DNA from: Pseudoduganella ginsengisoli
GTDB lineage: Bacteria > Pseudomonadota > Gammaproteobacteria > Burkholderiales > Burkholderiaceae_D
Direction: 5' to 3'
DNA: 64,000 nucleotides
Assembly (NCBI RefSeq): GCF_009720865.1
Contig: NZ_WNLA01000010.1
Location: 62,001 to 126,000 of the forward strand
This document shows positions 35,110-44,143 of the stretch, in pieces. The notes under the pieces were generated by a model, which saw nothing but the letters and a program-made list of their open reading frames with translations, was not told where the DNA came from and searched no databases. Each line of letters begins with the position of its first letter. Position 1 is the first letter of the stretch. The position numbers and the translations under genes were made by a program.

Positions 35110-36537
35110 ATGAACGCCGTACTGAAATCCTCGCAAGACTACATCATCGCTGACATTGGCCTGGCGGCCTGGGGCGAAAAAGAAATCAAGATTGCTGAAA
35201 CGGAAATGCCTGGCTTGATGGCCATCCGTGAAGAATTCGCTGCAGCCCAGCCACTGAAAGGCGCGCGCATCACGGGTTCGCTGCACATGACCATCCAGAC
35301 CGCCGTGCTGATCCGCACGCTGGAAGCGCTGGGCGCCCAAGTGCGTTGGGCGTCGTGCAACATTTACTCCACGCAGGACCACGCTGCCGCCGCCATCGCG
35401 GCAGCGGGTACGCCAGTGTTCGCCGTGAAAGGTGAAAACCTGGATGAATACTGGGAATACACGCACCGCATCTTCGAGTGGCCAAACGACGCCGCCGGCA
35501 ATGCCGTGTACTCGAACATGATCCTGGACGATGGCGGCGATGCGACCCTGCTGCTGCACCTGGGCGTGCGCGCGGAAAAAGATATCTCCGTGCTCAACAA
35601 TCCAGGTTCCGAAGAAGAAATCTGCCTGTTCAACTCGATCAAGGCCCACCTGGCAAAAGACGCCACGTGGTATTCGAAGCGCTTGCCGGAAATCCTGGGT
35701 GTGACGGAAGAAACCACCACCGGCGTGCACCGCCTGTACCAGATGCACAAAGAAGGCAAGCTGGCCTTCCCAGCCATCAACGTCAACGATTCCGTCACCA
35801 AGTCGAAGTTCGACAACCTGTATGGCTGCCGTGAATCGCTGGTGGACGGCATCAAGCGCGCCACCGACGTGATGATCGCAGGCAAGATCGCCGTGATTGC
35901 CGGCTACGGTGACGTGGGTAAAGGTTCCGCGCAAGCAATGCGCGCGCTGTCGGCGCAAGTGTGGGTGACGGAAATCGACCCGATCTGCGCACTGCAGGCC
36001 GCGATGGAAGGCTACCGCGTTGTCACGATGGATGAAGCCGCTTCGCAAGGCGACATCTTCGTGACCTGCACCGGCAACTACCACATCCTGACTGAGCAGC
36101 ACATGCTGCAAATGAAGGACCAGGCCATCGTCTGCAACATCGGTCACTTCGACAATGAAATCGACGTTGCGTCGCTGAAGAAATACCAGTGGGAAAACAT
36201 CAAACCACAAGTGGACCACGTGATCTTCCCTGATGGCAAACGCATCATCTTGCTGGCGGAAGGCCGCCTGGTGAACCTGGGTTGCGGCACGGGCCACCCA
36301 TCGTATGTGATGTCGTCGTCGTTCGCGAACCAGACCATTGCACAGATCGAACTGTTCACGAACACCAAGCAATACCCGGTGGGCGTGTACACGCTGCCTA
36401 AGCACCTGGATGAGAAAGTTGCTCGCCTGCAGCTGAAAAAGCTGAATGCGAAGCTGACCACTCTGACGGAAGAGCAGGCCGCTTACATCAACGTGAAGGT
36501 AGAAGGCCCTTACAAGCCTGAACACTACCGTTATTAA
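35110..36537 (+). CDS. ahcY: Adenosylhomocysteinase
   Basis: A 475-residue NAD-dependent enzyme that splits S-adenosylhomocysteine into homocysteine and adenosine and so relieves product inhibition of methyltransferases. [12 protein letters not shown] and [16 protein letters not shown] lie in the catalytic domain, [24 protein letters not shown] is the NAD-binding fold near residue 260, and the C-terminus is KPEHYRY. The length with the ~40-residue insertion is the bacterial/plant type. The ATG at 35110 follows AAAGGAGGG. Expression is set by the SAH riboswitch upstream. It is followed by a small membrane protein and metF. Confidence 0.97.
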   Translation: MNAVLKSSQDYIIADIGLAAWGEKEIKIAETEMPGLMAIREEFAAAQPLKGARITGSLHMTIQTAVLIRTLEALGAQVRWASCNIYSTQDHAAAAIAAAGTPVFAVKGENLDEYWEYTHRIFEWPNDAAGNAVYSNMILDDGGDATLLLHLGVRAEKDISVLNNPGSEEEICLFNSIKAHLAKDATWYSKRLPEILGVTEETTTGVHRLYQMHKEGKLAFPAINVNDSVTKSKFDNLYGCRESLVDGIKRATDVMIAGKIAVIAGYGDVGKGSAQAMRALSAQVWVTEIDPICALQAAMEGYRVVTMDEAASQGDIFVTCTGNYHILTEQHMLQMKDQAIVCNIGHFDNEIDVASLKKYQWENIKPQVDHVIFPDGKRIILLAEGRLVNLGCGTGHPSYVMSSSFANQTIAQIELFTNTKQYPVGVYTLPKHLDEKVARLQLKKLNAKLTTLTEEQAAYINVKVEGPYKPEHYRY

Positions 36538-36601
36538 TCCGTAGATGAGGGCTGCCGTCCACAGGCGGCAGCCCTTTCATCCAGCGGTTGCGAGGCTTTC
36601 T

Positions 36602-36958
36602 ATGCGTTTGGTCCTTACCTGGTTAATCAATGCGGCCGCCCTGCTTGCCGTGCCCTACCTGATGCATTCCGTCGATGTCACAAGCATTGGCGCCGCCCTG
36701 GTTGCAGCCCTTGTGCTGGGCCTGGTCAACACCCTGATACGTCCTGTTTTGCTGCTGCTTACCTTGCCTGTGACCGTGATGTCGCTGGGCTTGTTCATCC
36801 TCGTCATCAATGGCTTCATGTTCTGGCTGGTGGCGCAATGGGTGGACGGCTTCCACGTCGATAGCTTCTGGTCCGCAATGGGCGGCGCGATTTTGTACAG
36901 CGTGATTTCCTGGGCTCTGTCTACCTTACTTTTGAAGAATGCAGATGGAAACTCATAA
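36602..36958 (+). CDS. Four-helix membrane protein of the phage holin superfamily IV type
   Basis: A 118-residue, very hydrophobic protein with four predicted membrane helices, including LTWLINAAALLAVPYLM and LLLLTLPVTVMSLGLFILVI. It belongs to the PF04020 family, whose name (mycobacterial 4-TMS phage holin) comes from weak similarity; bacterial members are not phage genes. Function is unknown. It sits between ahcY and metF and overlaps metF by 14 bases, an order recalled from many beta-proteobacteria, so a link to one-carbon metabolism or simple co-expression is possible. The ATG at 36602 is chosen over 36545. Confidence 0.85.
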   Translation: MRLVLTWLINAAALLAVPYLMHSVDVTSIGAALVAALVLGLVNTLIRPVLLLLTLPVTVMSLGLFILVINGFMFWLVAQWVDGFHVDSFWSAMGGAILYSVISWALSTLLLKNADGNS

Positions 36959-37772
36959 TTTCAGTATTGAATTCTTTCCGCCCAAGACGGCGGAAGGGGC
37001 GGAAAAGCTGCGTGCGACGCGCGCCAAGCTGTCCGAATTGCACCCTAAATATTTTTCCGTGACGTTCGGCGCCGGCGGCACGACGCAAACCGGCACCCTG
37101 GATACCGTACGGGAAATCATGGCCGCGGGGGAAGAAGCGGCGCCGCACCTGTCGTGTGTCGGCGGCACGCGCGACTCGATCCGCGCCATCCTCAATGAAT
37201 ACAAGTCGCATGGTATCAAGCGTATAGTGGCGCTGCGCGGCGACTTGCCGAGCGGCTATGGCGCATCCGGCGAATTCCGCTATGCCAATGAACTGGTGGA
37301 ATTCATCCGCGCCGAGACGGGCGACTGGTTCCACATTGAAGTGGCGGCCTATCCGGAAGTGCACCCGCAAGCCCGTTCGCCGCAGCATGACCTGGACGCC
37401 TTCGTGCGCAAGGTGAATGCCGGCGCCAATGCTGCCATCACGCAGTATTTCTACAACGCGGATGCGTATTTCCAGTTTGTGGAACAGGCAACCAAAGCCG
37501 GTGTCACGGTGCCGATCGTGCCGGGCATCATGCCGATCACCAATTACACGCAGCTGATGCGCTTTTCCGACATGTGCGGCGCGGAAATCCCACGCTGGGT
37601 GCGCCTGAAACTGGCCAGCTTCGGCGACGATACGGCATCCATCAAGGCGTTTGGCCTCGATGTGGTGACGGACCTGGCCCAGCGTTTGCTGAAAGGCGGC
37701 GCGCCAGGCTTGCACTTTTACTCGATGAATCAGGCGGCGCCGACCACGGCGCTGTGGCAGCGTCTGGTGTGA
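36945..37772 (+). CDS. metF: 5,10-methylenetetrahydrofolate reductase
   Basis: A 275-residue FAD-dependent enzyme that makes 5-methyl-THF for methionine synthesis. FSIEFFPPKT near the N-terminus, VTFGAGGTTQ, RGDLPSGYGASGEFRYANELV and the GIMPITNYTQLMRF segment match MetF closely. The ATG at 36945 lies 7 bases after GAAG; the ATG at 36939 would add two residues. It overlaps the membrane-protein gene, so the ahcY unit is probably a single transcript. The hairpin at 37780-37809 follows. Confidence 0.95.
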   Translation: METHNFSIEFFPPKTAEGAEKLRATRAKLSELHPKYFSVTFGAGGTTQTGTLDTVREIMAAGEEAAPHLSCVGGTRDSIRAILNEYKSHGIKRIVALRGDLPSGYGASGEFRYANELVEFIRAETGDWFHIEVAAYPEVHPQARSPQHDLDAFVRKVNAGANAAITQYFYNADAYFQFVEQATKAGVTVPIVPGIMPITNYTQLMRFSDMCGAEIPRWVRLKLASFGDDTASIKAFGLDVVTDLAQRLLKGGAPGLHFYSMNQAAPTTALWQRLV

Positions 37773-37779
37773 TGGTGCT

Positions 37780-37809
37780 CAACAAGGGCGCTGGCGGGCG
37801 CCCTTGTTG
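37780..37809 (+). terminator. Hairpin after metF
   Basis: A 12-bp inverted repeat CAACAAGGGCGC/GCGCCCTTGTTG with a 5-6 base loop lies 8 bases past the metF stop. The T-run that follows is weak and interrupted (TTGACTCATTGTAATTTTT), so it may be a poor terminator or a stabilising 3' hairpin. Confidence 0.6.
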
Positions 37810-37869
37810 ACTCATTGTAATTTTTCCAAGTGGCTGGTACATTGCGCGCCCCTGCTCTGGATCTGATCA

Positions 37870-38145
37870 ATGATGATACGCCGTCCCATGCACGTGTTTC
37901 TGTTCTTCTTTGCCTTACTTGGTGGCATCTTGGTTTTGGCCCTGTCAGCCGCCACCCATAGCGCCAGCAATGCCCTGTTAGGGCTGGGATGCCTGGCGGG
38001 TGCCATGGCCATGTTGCCTAATGCGTTTCCAGTTGTTGCCGAAGGCGCCGCCGCCTCGGTGGCGAAGCAATATTCGACCATATTTTGGCTGCTGAATATG
38101 GCATGCCTTGGCGTCGGCCATGCATGGCGGCTTGGCTGGCTTTAA
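37870..38145 (+). CDS. Small putative membrane protein
   Basis: An open frame of 91 codons with two or three hydrophobic stretches (VFLFFFALLGGILVLALSA; ALLGLGCLAGAMAMLP; the C-terminal IFWLLNMACLGVG). No family is recognised, and the ribosome binding site is weak (GATC before ATGATG). Its 3' end overlaps the convergent cyclo-ligase gene by 4 bases. The hydrophobic pattern and the lack of a better gene on either strand support it, but it remains uncertain. Confidence 0.45.
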   Translation: MMIRRPMHVFLFFFALLGGILVLALSAATHSASNALLGLGCLAGAMAMLPNAFPVVAEGAAASVAKQYSTIFWLLNMACLGVGHAWRLGWL

Positions 38146-38735
38146 TCCGCCTCCGTCAGCATGACATCGAGCGCCACGTCGTGCGGATCGTCAGGGAAAT
38201 CCGCCTGCAGGCAACTGTAGGCAATCCCAGCCGTGGCCGGACGGGGCGTATGTTCCAAGGTCCGGTCATAAAAGCCGCCGCCATAGCCGAGCCGGAAACG
38301 GTGCGGGTTATAGCCTAGACACGGCACCAGCAGCGCGGGCGGGTAATCCGTCATGCGCAAGCCGGCGGGTACCGCCACCCCCATGGTGTCTTTGACCATG
38401 GCTTCCCCAATTGTCCATTCCGCAAATTCCAGCGCCGTATGCTTTGCCACCACCACAGGCAGCAACAGCCGCACACCGCGCCTTGCCAGTTCGTCATACG
38501 CCGGCCGCAAATCCGGTTCATCGCGTAGCGGCCAGTACACCCCCAATTCCTGGATCTTGTTTTCCGCCTGCCACGCCAGCACCTTGGCGCATAGCGCCTG
38601 GTCCCATGCGGCCCGTGTTTCCGGCGCCAGTGCGCGGCGCGCGGCCAGCAACTGCTTGCGTAGTTCGGCCTTGCCCAAGGGCAGTTTATCTGGTGGCGTG
38701 GCAGGGTTGCGTGGTATTCTTGGATCGCTGGTCAT
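38142..38735 (-). CDS. fau: 5-formyltetrahydrofolate cyclo-ligase
   Basis: A 197-residue cytoplasmic enzyme that reactivates 5-formyl-THF to 5,10-methenyl-THF using ATP. The C-terminal GYGGGFYDRTL is the family signature; KAELRKQLLAARR and WPLRDEPDL are further conserved segments. The start at 38735 (MTSDPRIPRN) is chosen because the frame open for 360 codons upstream has no family resemblance and lies under the divergent transglycosylase gene. The location beside metF groups folate one-carbon functions. Confidence 0.93.
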   Translation of the reverse strand: MTSDPRIPRNPATPPDKLPLGKAELRKQLLAARRALAPETRAAWDQALCAKVLAWQAENKIQELGVYWPLRDEPDLRPAYDELARRGVRLLLPVVVAKHTALEFAEWTIGEAMVKDTMGVAVPAGLRMTDYPPALLVPCLGYNPHRFRLGYGGGFYDRTLEHTPRPATAGIAYSCLQADFPDDPHDVALDVMLTEAD

Positions 38736-38762
38736 GTCTGGATTTTTTGTGAGAGTCGTACC

Positions 38763-40739
38763 TTGATTTCCCCTTCGAAATGGATAGCCGGCATCGCGAT
38801 TGCCTGTGCTTTCGCCTCCGCTGCATCCCACGCCCAAGCTGACGACATCGACACCCGCAAGGAAGACGATGCGTTCCTGTTGCTGCGCGAAGCCGTGCGC
38901 AAGGAGGAACCGGCAAAGGTGGACTTTTATGCAGCCCGCCTTGGCAATTATTCCATTCCGTCGTACGTTGATTATTATCGGCTGAAATCCCGTTTGAAGG
39001 ATGCCGCCACCTACGATATCCGCGAGTTCCTGAAGCGCTACGAAGGCAGCGCCATTGCCGACCGCCTGCGCAATGACTGGCTGCTGGAACTGGGCCGCAA
39101 AAAAGACTGGCCGAATTTTGATGACCAGTTGCCATTGTTCGTGTTGAACGACGATACGCAAGTCAAATGCTATGCGCTGCAATCGAAAGCCTTGAAAGGC
39201 TTGAAAGTCGCGGACGATGCGCGCGTGCTGCTGACGCAGCCGAATGTCTATGGCGAAGCGTGCGCCGGCTTGATTGCCACCTTGTACCAGGCCGGCCAGT
39301 TCTCCGCGGACGACGTATGGGCGCAAGTGCGGCTGGCCGGGGAATTCAATGCCACCGGGCAGGCGCGGCGCGCCATCCTGCTGCTGGGCGGCGTCGATAA
39401 AAAGATTTCGCAGGCAGTCGATACGCCGCTGGTGGCGCTGGCCAAGGGCGCCGGTTCGTCCAAGGCGGATCACGAAACTTTCCTGGTGGCCGTAGGCCGC
39501 TCGGCGAAGACCAGCATGAAGCTGGCCACCCTGGCATTGAATAAAGCCGCGCCTAAACTGACGGCGCAGGAACAGGCAATCGGCTGGGCCAATATCGCAC
39601 TGCAATCGTCGTACACGCTGGCGCCGGAAACCGATGAATACTGGCGCAAGTCGAATGGCGCGCCCTTGTCGCTGGACCAGCACCAGTGGAAGACCCGCTT
39701 CGCGCTGCGTGCCGGCGACTGGAAGCAAGTGAAAAAAAATATCGCTGCCATGCCGGAAGTGCTGCGCAGCGACCCGGCGTGGGTGTACTGGAAAGCGCGC
39801 GCCCTGATGGCGGAACATCCGGGCACGCAGCCATCGGGCGAAGCGGCGCAGTTGCTGCGCTCGATTTCAGACCAGCCGAATTTCTATGGCTTGCTGGCGC
39901 AGGAAGAACTGGGCAAGCTGGTGACGATCCCGCCGCCAGGCGCGCCATTGACGGACGCTGAAGTGGCGGCCATCGCAAGCAGGCCCGGCTTCCAGCGCGC
40001 ATTGAAATTCTTTGGCATGCGCCTGCGCTTCGAAGGCACACGCGAATGGAATTGGGAATTGCGCAGCCTGAATGAACGGGAACACCTGGCTGCGGCGGAA
40101 TTCGCGCGGCAAAACCATATCCTGGACCGCATGGTCAACACGTCGGACCGCACCCGCGTGCAAGTCGATTATTCGCAGCGCTTCCCCGCACCGCATGACG
40201 ACATCATGCATCCGGCCACGCAAACACTGGGCCTCGACAAGGCATGGGTATATGGCTTGATCCGGCAAGAGTCGCGTTTCATCATGGATGCGCAATCGCA
40301 TGCCGGTGCGTCCGGCCTGATGCAAGTGATGCCATCGACGGCGCGCTGGGTGGCAAAGAAAATCGGCTTGACGGATTACGTGTCGGACGCCATCACGGAC
40401 GTGCGCACGAATATCCTGCTGGGCACCAATTACATGAACATGGTGCTGGGGAACATGGATGGCTCACAAGTATTGGCGTCGGCTGCGTATAACGCGGGCC
40501 CGGGCCGCCTGCGTTCGTGGCGCTCCACCTTGGACAAGCCGATGGAAGCGGCCGTGTTCATTGAATCGATTCCCTTTGTGGAAACCCGCACGTACGTGAA
40601 AAATGTGATGTCCAACGCCACGTATTACGCTGCCCTGTTCGAGGGCAGGCCGCAGTCGATCAAGGCGCGCATCGGCATCGTGGCGCCGAAGGGCTATACC
40701 GAACAGCAATTGCAGGAAGCCGCATTTGGCGGCCGCTGA
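38763..40739 (+). CDS. slt: Soluble lytic murein transglycosylase
   Basis: A 658-residue periplasmic enzyme that cleaves the glycan strands of murein. A signal peptide ends near SHAQA. A long alpha-helical superhelical (U/L-domain) region covers about 30-470, and the C-terminal SLT domain has the catalytic glutamate E503 in RQESRF, followed by GASGLMQVMPSTA and AAYNAGPGR. Translation most likely starts at the TTG at 38763: no ATG precedes the signal peptide in frame, and GAGAG lies about 9 bases upstream. It is divergent to the folate gene with a 27-base gap, so both promoters overlap there. Confidence 0.93.
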   Translation: MISPSKWIAGIAIACAFASAASHAQADDIDTRKEDDAFLLLREAVRKEEPAKVDFYAARLGNYSIPSYVDYYRLKSRLKDAATYDIREFLKRYEGSAIADRLRNDWLLELGRKKDWPNFDDQLPLFVLNDDTQVKCYALQSKALKGLKVADDARVLLTQPNVYGEACAGLIATLYQAGQFSADDVWAQVRLAGEFNATGQARRAILLLGGVDKKISQAVDTPLVALAKGAGSSKADHETFLVAVGRSAKTSMKLATLALNKAAPKLTAQEQAIGWANIALQSSYTLAPETDEYWRKSNGAPLSLDQHQWKTRFALRAGDWKQVKKNIAAMPEVLRSDPAWVYWKARALMAEHPGTQPSGEAAQLLRSISDQPNFYGLLAQEELGKLVTIPPPGAPLTDAEVAAIASRPGFQRALKFFGMRLRFEGTREWNWELRSLNEREHLAAAEFARQNHILDRMVNTSDRTRVQVDYSQRFPAPHDDIMHPATQTLGLDKAWVYGLIRQESRFIMDAQSHAGASGLMQVMPSTARWVAKKIGLTDYVSDAITDVRTNILLGTNYMNMVLGNMDGSQVLASAAYNAGPGRLRSWRSTLDKPMEAAVFIESIPFVETRTYVKNVMSNATYYAALFEGRPQSIKARIGIVAPKGYTEQQLQEAAFGGR

Positions 40740-40773
40740 ACCTTAATCGATATCCTCTTATCCCTGGAAACCC

Positions 40774-41499
40774 ATGCAAACTGAACTCGACCCCCTGCTG
40801 TCGCAAACCCTCGCCGCTGCACGTGAACCAGGCTTGACCCTGGTGATCGGCAACAAGAATTATTCGTCCTGGTCGATGCGCCCGTGGGTCGCGATGACGG
40901 CTTTTAATATTCCCTTCCACGAAGTGCGCGTGCTGCTGGACCAGCCGGATACGGCAACGAAAATCGCCGCGTATTCCGCGTGCGGCCGCGTGCCGGTGCT
41001 GCTGGCGGGTGAAATGACGATCTGGGACAGCCTGGCCATTTGCGAATACCTGGCCGAGCAATTCCCTGAAAAACATTTGTGGCCGCAGGATGTGGCCGCG
41101 CGCGCCATGGCGCGTTCCGTGTGCGCGGAAATGCATTCGGGCTTTTCCAGCCTGCGCACGTCGATGTCGATGAATATCAAGGGCCGCTATCCGGGCAAAG
41201 GCCGCACGCCCGGCACGCAGGCGGACATCGGCCGCATCAGTGAAATCTGGGAAGAATGCCTGGCCCGCTTCGGCCACACGGGCGGCCATTCCGGCTTCCT
41301 GTTTGGCGACTTTTCCATTGCGGATGCGTATTACGCACCGGTCGTGATGCGCTTCCACACGTATGGCGTGACGTTGCCGCCTGCGCTGAACGGCTATTGC
41401 GAGCGCGTGCGCAACCATCCTGCCGTGGCCCGCTGGATCGAGGAAGCCATGGCGGAAACGGAAACCTGCCCGTTGCATGACGCGGAAATGCCGGACTGA
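40774..41499 (+). CDS. Glutathione S-transferase family protein
   Basis: A 241-residue cytoplasmic protein. A thioredoxin-like N-terminal domain starts at LTLVIGNKNYSSWSMRPWVA, where the SSWS segment occupies the place of the active-site serine. A helical C-terminal domain contains FLFGDFSIADAYYAPVV. It resembles the YfcF-type subgroup. The natural substrate is unknown. The stop overlaps the cca start (ATGA-like TGATG), so the two are probably co-translated with the upstream transglycosylase a little further away (34-base gap). Confidence 0.88.
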   Translation: MQTELDPLLSQTLAAAREPGLTLVIGNKNYSSWSMRPWVAMTAFNIPFHEVRVLLDQPDTATKIAAYSACGRVPVLLAGEMTIWDSLAICEYLAEQFPEKHLWPQDVAARAMARSVCAEMHSGFSSLRTSMSMNIKGRYPGKGRTPGTQADIGRISEIWEECLARFGHTGGHSGFLFGDFSIADAYYAPVVMRFHTYGVTLPPALNGYCERVRNHPAVARWIEEAMAETETCPLHDAEMPD

Positions 41500-42611
41500 T
41501 GCCGATGCAGATTTATGTGGTCGGCGGTGCGGTCCGCGACGAGCTGCTGGGATTGCCCGTCCAGGACCATGACCACGTGGTGGTGGGCGCGACGCCGGAA
41601 GAGATGGTGCAGCAAGGCTTCCGCCCCGTCGGCAAAGACTTCCCCGTCTTTTTGCATCCGACAACCCACGAAGAATATGCGCTGGCCCGCACCGAGCGCA
41701 AAACAGCGCCCGGTTATAAAGGTTTTGTATTCCACACGTCGCCCGATGTGACACTGGAACAGGACCTGGTGCGGCGCGATCTCACCATCAATGCCATTGC
41801 CAAGGCCGGTGACGGCGCGTTGATCGACCCATTCAATGGCCGCGCCGATATCGCGCAGCGCATCTTCCGCCACGTGTCCGATGCGTTTGCGGAAGACCCG
41901 GTGCGCATCTTGCGCGTGGCGCGTTTTGCCGCGCGCTACAGCGACTTCACGGTGGCGCCGGAAACCAATGCGCTGATGCGGCACATGGTGGAACTCGGTG
42001 AAGTGGATGCGCTGGTGGCCGAGCGCGTATGGCAGGAAGTGTCGCGCGGCTTGATGGAAGCGGCGCCGTCGCGCATGTTTGCCGTGCTGCGCGATTGTGG
42101 CGCGCTGGCGCGCATCATGCCGGAATATCCGGATGACGCGCAGGCCATGCAAGTGGCCGATTATGCGGCCGCCAGCGGACTGGATTTGCCGGTGCGCTTT
42201 GCCGCCTGGCTGCAAGGGCTGGACGTCAAAGCCGTCGAGCAGTTGTGCAAGCGCCTCAAGGTTCCCGCCGAATGCCGCGACCTGGCCGTGATGGCGGCGC
42301 GCGAGCGCGGCGTGGTGGCCGATGCGCTGGCGCTGGATGCCGGCGCCATCGTCAAATTGCTGGAGCGCTGCGACGGTTTCCGCAAACCGGCCCGCTTCAG
42401 CCAGATGCTGCAGGCAGTGCAGGCGGGCGCCTGCGCAGGCAAGGAGGCCAATTGCCCGTATCCGCAGCGGGCGCGCCTGGAAGCAGCGTTGTCCGCTGCA
42501 CGCGCCGTCAATGCCGGCGGCATCGCACTCTCCTGTGCGGATAATCCGTCGCGGATTCCTGACGCTGTGCACGGTGCACGCGTGGCCGCCGTCCATGCAG
42601 CGCTGGCATAA
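41499..42611 (+). CDS. cca: CCA tRNA nucleotidyltransferase with degenerate HD region
   Basis: A 370-residue class II enzyme that adds or repairs the CCA end of tRNAs. IYVVGGAVRDELLG binds the nucleotide, DHDHVVVG holds the metal-binding acidic pair, RRDLTINAIA and DPVRILRVARFAARY are present, and ERVWQEVSRGL follows. E. coli-type enzymes carry an HD phosphohydrolase domain after this part. The matching place here (LPVRFAAWLQGLDVK) lacks the His-Asp pair, so the phosphatase/phosphodiesterase side activities are probably lost. An alternative start is the ATG at 41505. Confidence 0.93.
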   Translation: MPMQIYVVGGAVRDELLGLPVQDHDHVVVGATPEEMVQQGFRPVGKDFPVFLHPTTHEEYALARTERKTAPGYKGFVFHTSPDVTLEQDLVRRDLTINAIAKAGDGALIDPFNGRADIAQRIFRHVSDAFAEDPVRILRVARFAARYSDFTVAPETNALMRHMVELGEVDALVAERVWQEVSRGLMEAAPSRMFAVLRDCGALARIMPEYPDDAQAMQVADYAAASGLDLPVRFAAWLQGLDVKAVEQLCKRLKVPAECRDLAVMAARERGVVADALALDAGAIVKLLERCDGFRKPARFSQMLQAVQAGACAGKEANCPYPQRARLEAALSAARAVNAGGIALSCADNPSRIPDAVHGARVAAVHAALA

Positions 42612-42670
42612 CCTGCGCTAAACATGGGGTAAGATGGCAGGCGAGCCGCGCCCCGCGGCCGGGAGCCGCC

Positions 42671-43348
42671 ATGAAGCTGAACCTGTTCCGCAATCCATTG
42701 CGCCGCTGGATGTCCGGCGACGGCAGGGATCGTCCTACTGTTCCAGTCAAGGAATTGGCAGAGCGCGACCGGCGCCGTATGCTCCGGCATTTCATGGCGC
42801 TGGAAAAGCCGGACCGTCTGCTGCGTTTCGGCGTCCATACGCCCGATGACCAGGTTGCCAATTACGTCATGGGCATCGATTTTTCCCGCGATATGGTGTT
42901 TGGCGTCTACAACCGCGTGTTCAAGCTGGTGGCGGTCGGGCACCTGGCGTTTGCGCCGCGCGAAGAAAAGAATTCATCGTCGGAAAAAGAGCGGGTGGCG
43001 GAATTCGGCGTGTCCGTGCTGAAGGCGGCGCGCGGCCTGGGCATCGGCTCAAAATTGTTTGAGCGGGCTGCTATTCACTGCCGCAATAACGACGTCGATA
43101 CCCTGTACATGCACTGTCTGTCTTCCAACAAGACCATGATGCATATTGCGAAAAAGGCCGGGATGGAAATCCACCGCGATTATGGCGAAGCGGACGCTTA
43201 CCTGAAACTGCCCGCGCCCAGCCCGGGCACCGTCTTGCAGGAAGCGCTGGATGAACAATTGGCAACGCTCGACTATGCGCTGAAAGCCAATACGCGGGCC
43301 GCTGCCAAGCTGCTGGACAAGCTGCCCGGCATGAAATCCAACGATTGA
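42671..43348 (+). CDS. GNAT-type N-acetyltransferase
   Basis: A 225-residue protein with a GNAT fold from about residue 35 to 180. The acetyl-CoA-binding motif is VLKAARGLGIGSKLFERA, followed by NKTMMHIAKKAGMEI. The substrate is not deducible. The N-terminus is basic and the C-terminal 40 residues form an extra helix (AKLLDKLPGM). It follows cca by 59 bases and precedes the binding-protein gene by 9, so it may be in the same transcript as the latter. Confidence 0.85.
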   Translation: MKLNLFRNPLRRWMSGDGRDRPTVPVKELAERDRRRMLRHFMALEKPDRLLRFGVHTPDDQVANYVMGIDFSRDMVFGVYNRVFKLVAVGHLAFAPREEKNSSSEKERVAEFGVSVLKAARGLGIGSKLFERAAIHCRNNDVDTLYMHCLSSNKTMMHIAKKAGMEIHRDYGEADAYLKLPAPSPGTVLQEALDEQLATLDYALKANTRAAAKLLDKLPGMKSND

Positions 43349-43357
43349 AAGGCCGCC

Positions 43358-44143
43358 ATGCGATACGTGTCGTGTGCGTTTGTTGCTCTGTTCGTTGCGG
43401 TGAAGGTGTCCGCCGCGCCGCTCAACCTGTGCTTTGAAGATATCCCGCAGGCGCCGTGGACCACGCCGGACGGCGCGGGGCTGAATATCGAGCTGTTGAA
43501 GCGCGTGGCGCGCATGACGGGCGAACAATTCAATTACATTGCCCGTCCATGGAAGCGCTGCGAAGAAGAGACGCGCAGCGGCGTCATGGATGGCATGATC
43601 GGTCCGTCGGACAATCCGCGCCGCCGCGCTTACAGCCTGCCGCCGCGCAAGCCAGATGGCACGCAAGACCCGGAGCGCGCCATGTATCACGACCATGTGC
43701 CGCTATTCCTGCGTACCGGCAGTGGCGCCAGCTGGGATGGCAAGCATCTGGTCAACCCGCGCGGCCTGGTGGTGGCGCAGCGCGGCTACTACACGGTGGA
43801 TATGCTGCAGGCGCTGGGCCAGAAAGTCATCGACACGCCCAAGTCAGCGGAAGAGGGCTTGCGGCTGCTGGCGGTGGGAGCGGCCGATGTGGCGGTGCTG
43901 ATGGGACGCTCGGCGGAAGGCGCGCTAAGCGCGGATCCCCGGTTCCACGGCCAGATCGAACTGGCGCGGCAGCCGTTCGCCACCTTCGACTTTCATTTGA
44001 TGATAGGGCGTAAGACGTTCGAGCAGGACCCCAAACGCATCGAAGCCATCTGGAACGCCATTGCCGCCGTGCGGGCCACGCCGGAATACCGCAAGCTGGA
44101 AGCCGCGCAGCTTACAGCAGCGGCAACGCCGTCGTATCCTTGA
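43358..44143 (+). CDS. Periplasmic amino-acid-type substrate-binding protein, orphan
   Basis: A 261-residue exported protein. The signal peptide covers about 1-22 (ending VKVSAA), then an SBP_bac_3-like fold starts with LNLCFEDIPQAPWTTPDGAGLNIEL-like sequence. No permease or ATPase gene is near, so it is an orphan; it may feed a sensor or a transporter elsewhere, and the ligand is unknown. The last 32 bases overlap the 3' end of the convergent Lrp-type gene. Confidence 0.8.
   Translation: MRYVSCAFVALFVAVKVSAAPLNLCFEDIPQAPWTTPDGAGLNIELLKRVARMTGEQFNYIARPWKRCEEETRSGVMDGMIGPSDNPRRRAYSLPPRKPDGTQDPERAMYHDHVPLFLRTGSGASWDGKHLVNPRGLVVAQRGYYTVDMLQALGQKVIDTPKSAEEGLRLLAVGAADVAVLMGRSAEGALSADPRFHGQIELARQPFATFDFHLMIGRKTFEQDPKRIEAIWNAIAAVRATPEYRKLEAAQLTAAATPSYP

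Noticed and set aside
36602..36958. Prophage holin
   Set aside because: No lysis or phage structural genes are nearby. The operon is metabolic and the family name is misleading.
38736..39818. N-terminal extension of the 5-formyl-THF cyclo-ligase frame by about 360 codons
   Set aside because: The extension lies fully under the divergent transglycosylase gene and has no relation to the family. The family start is at 38735.
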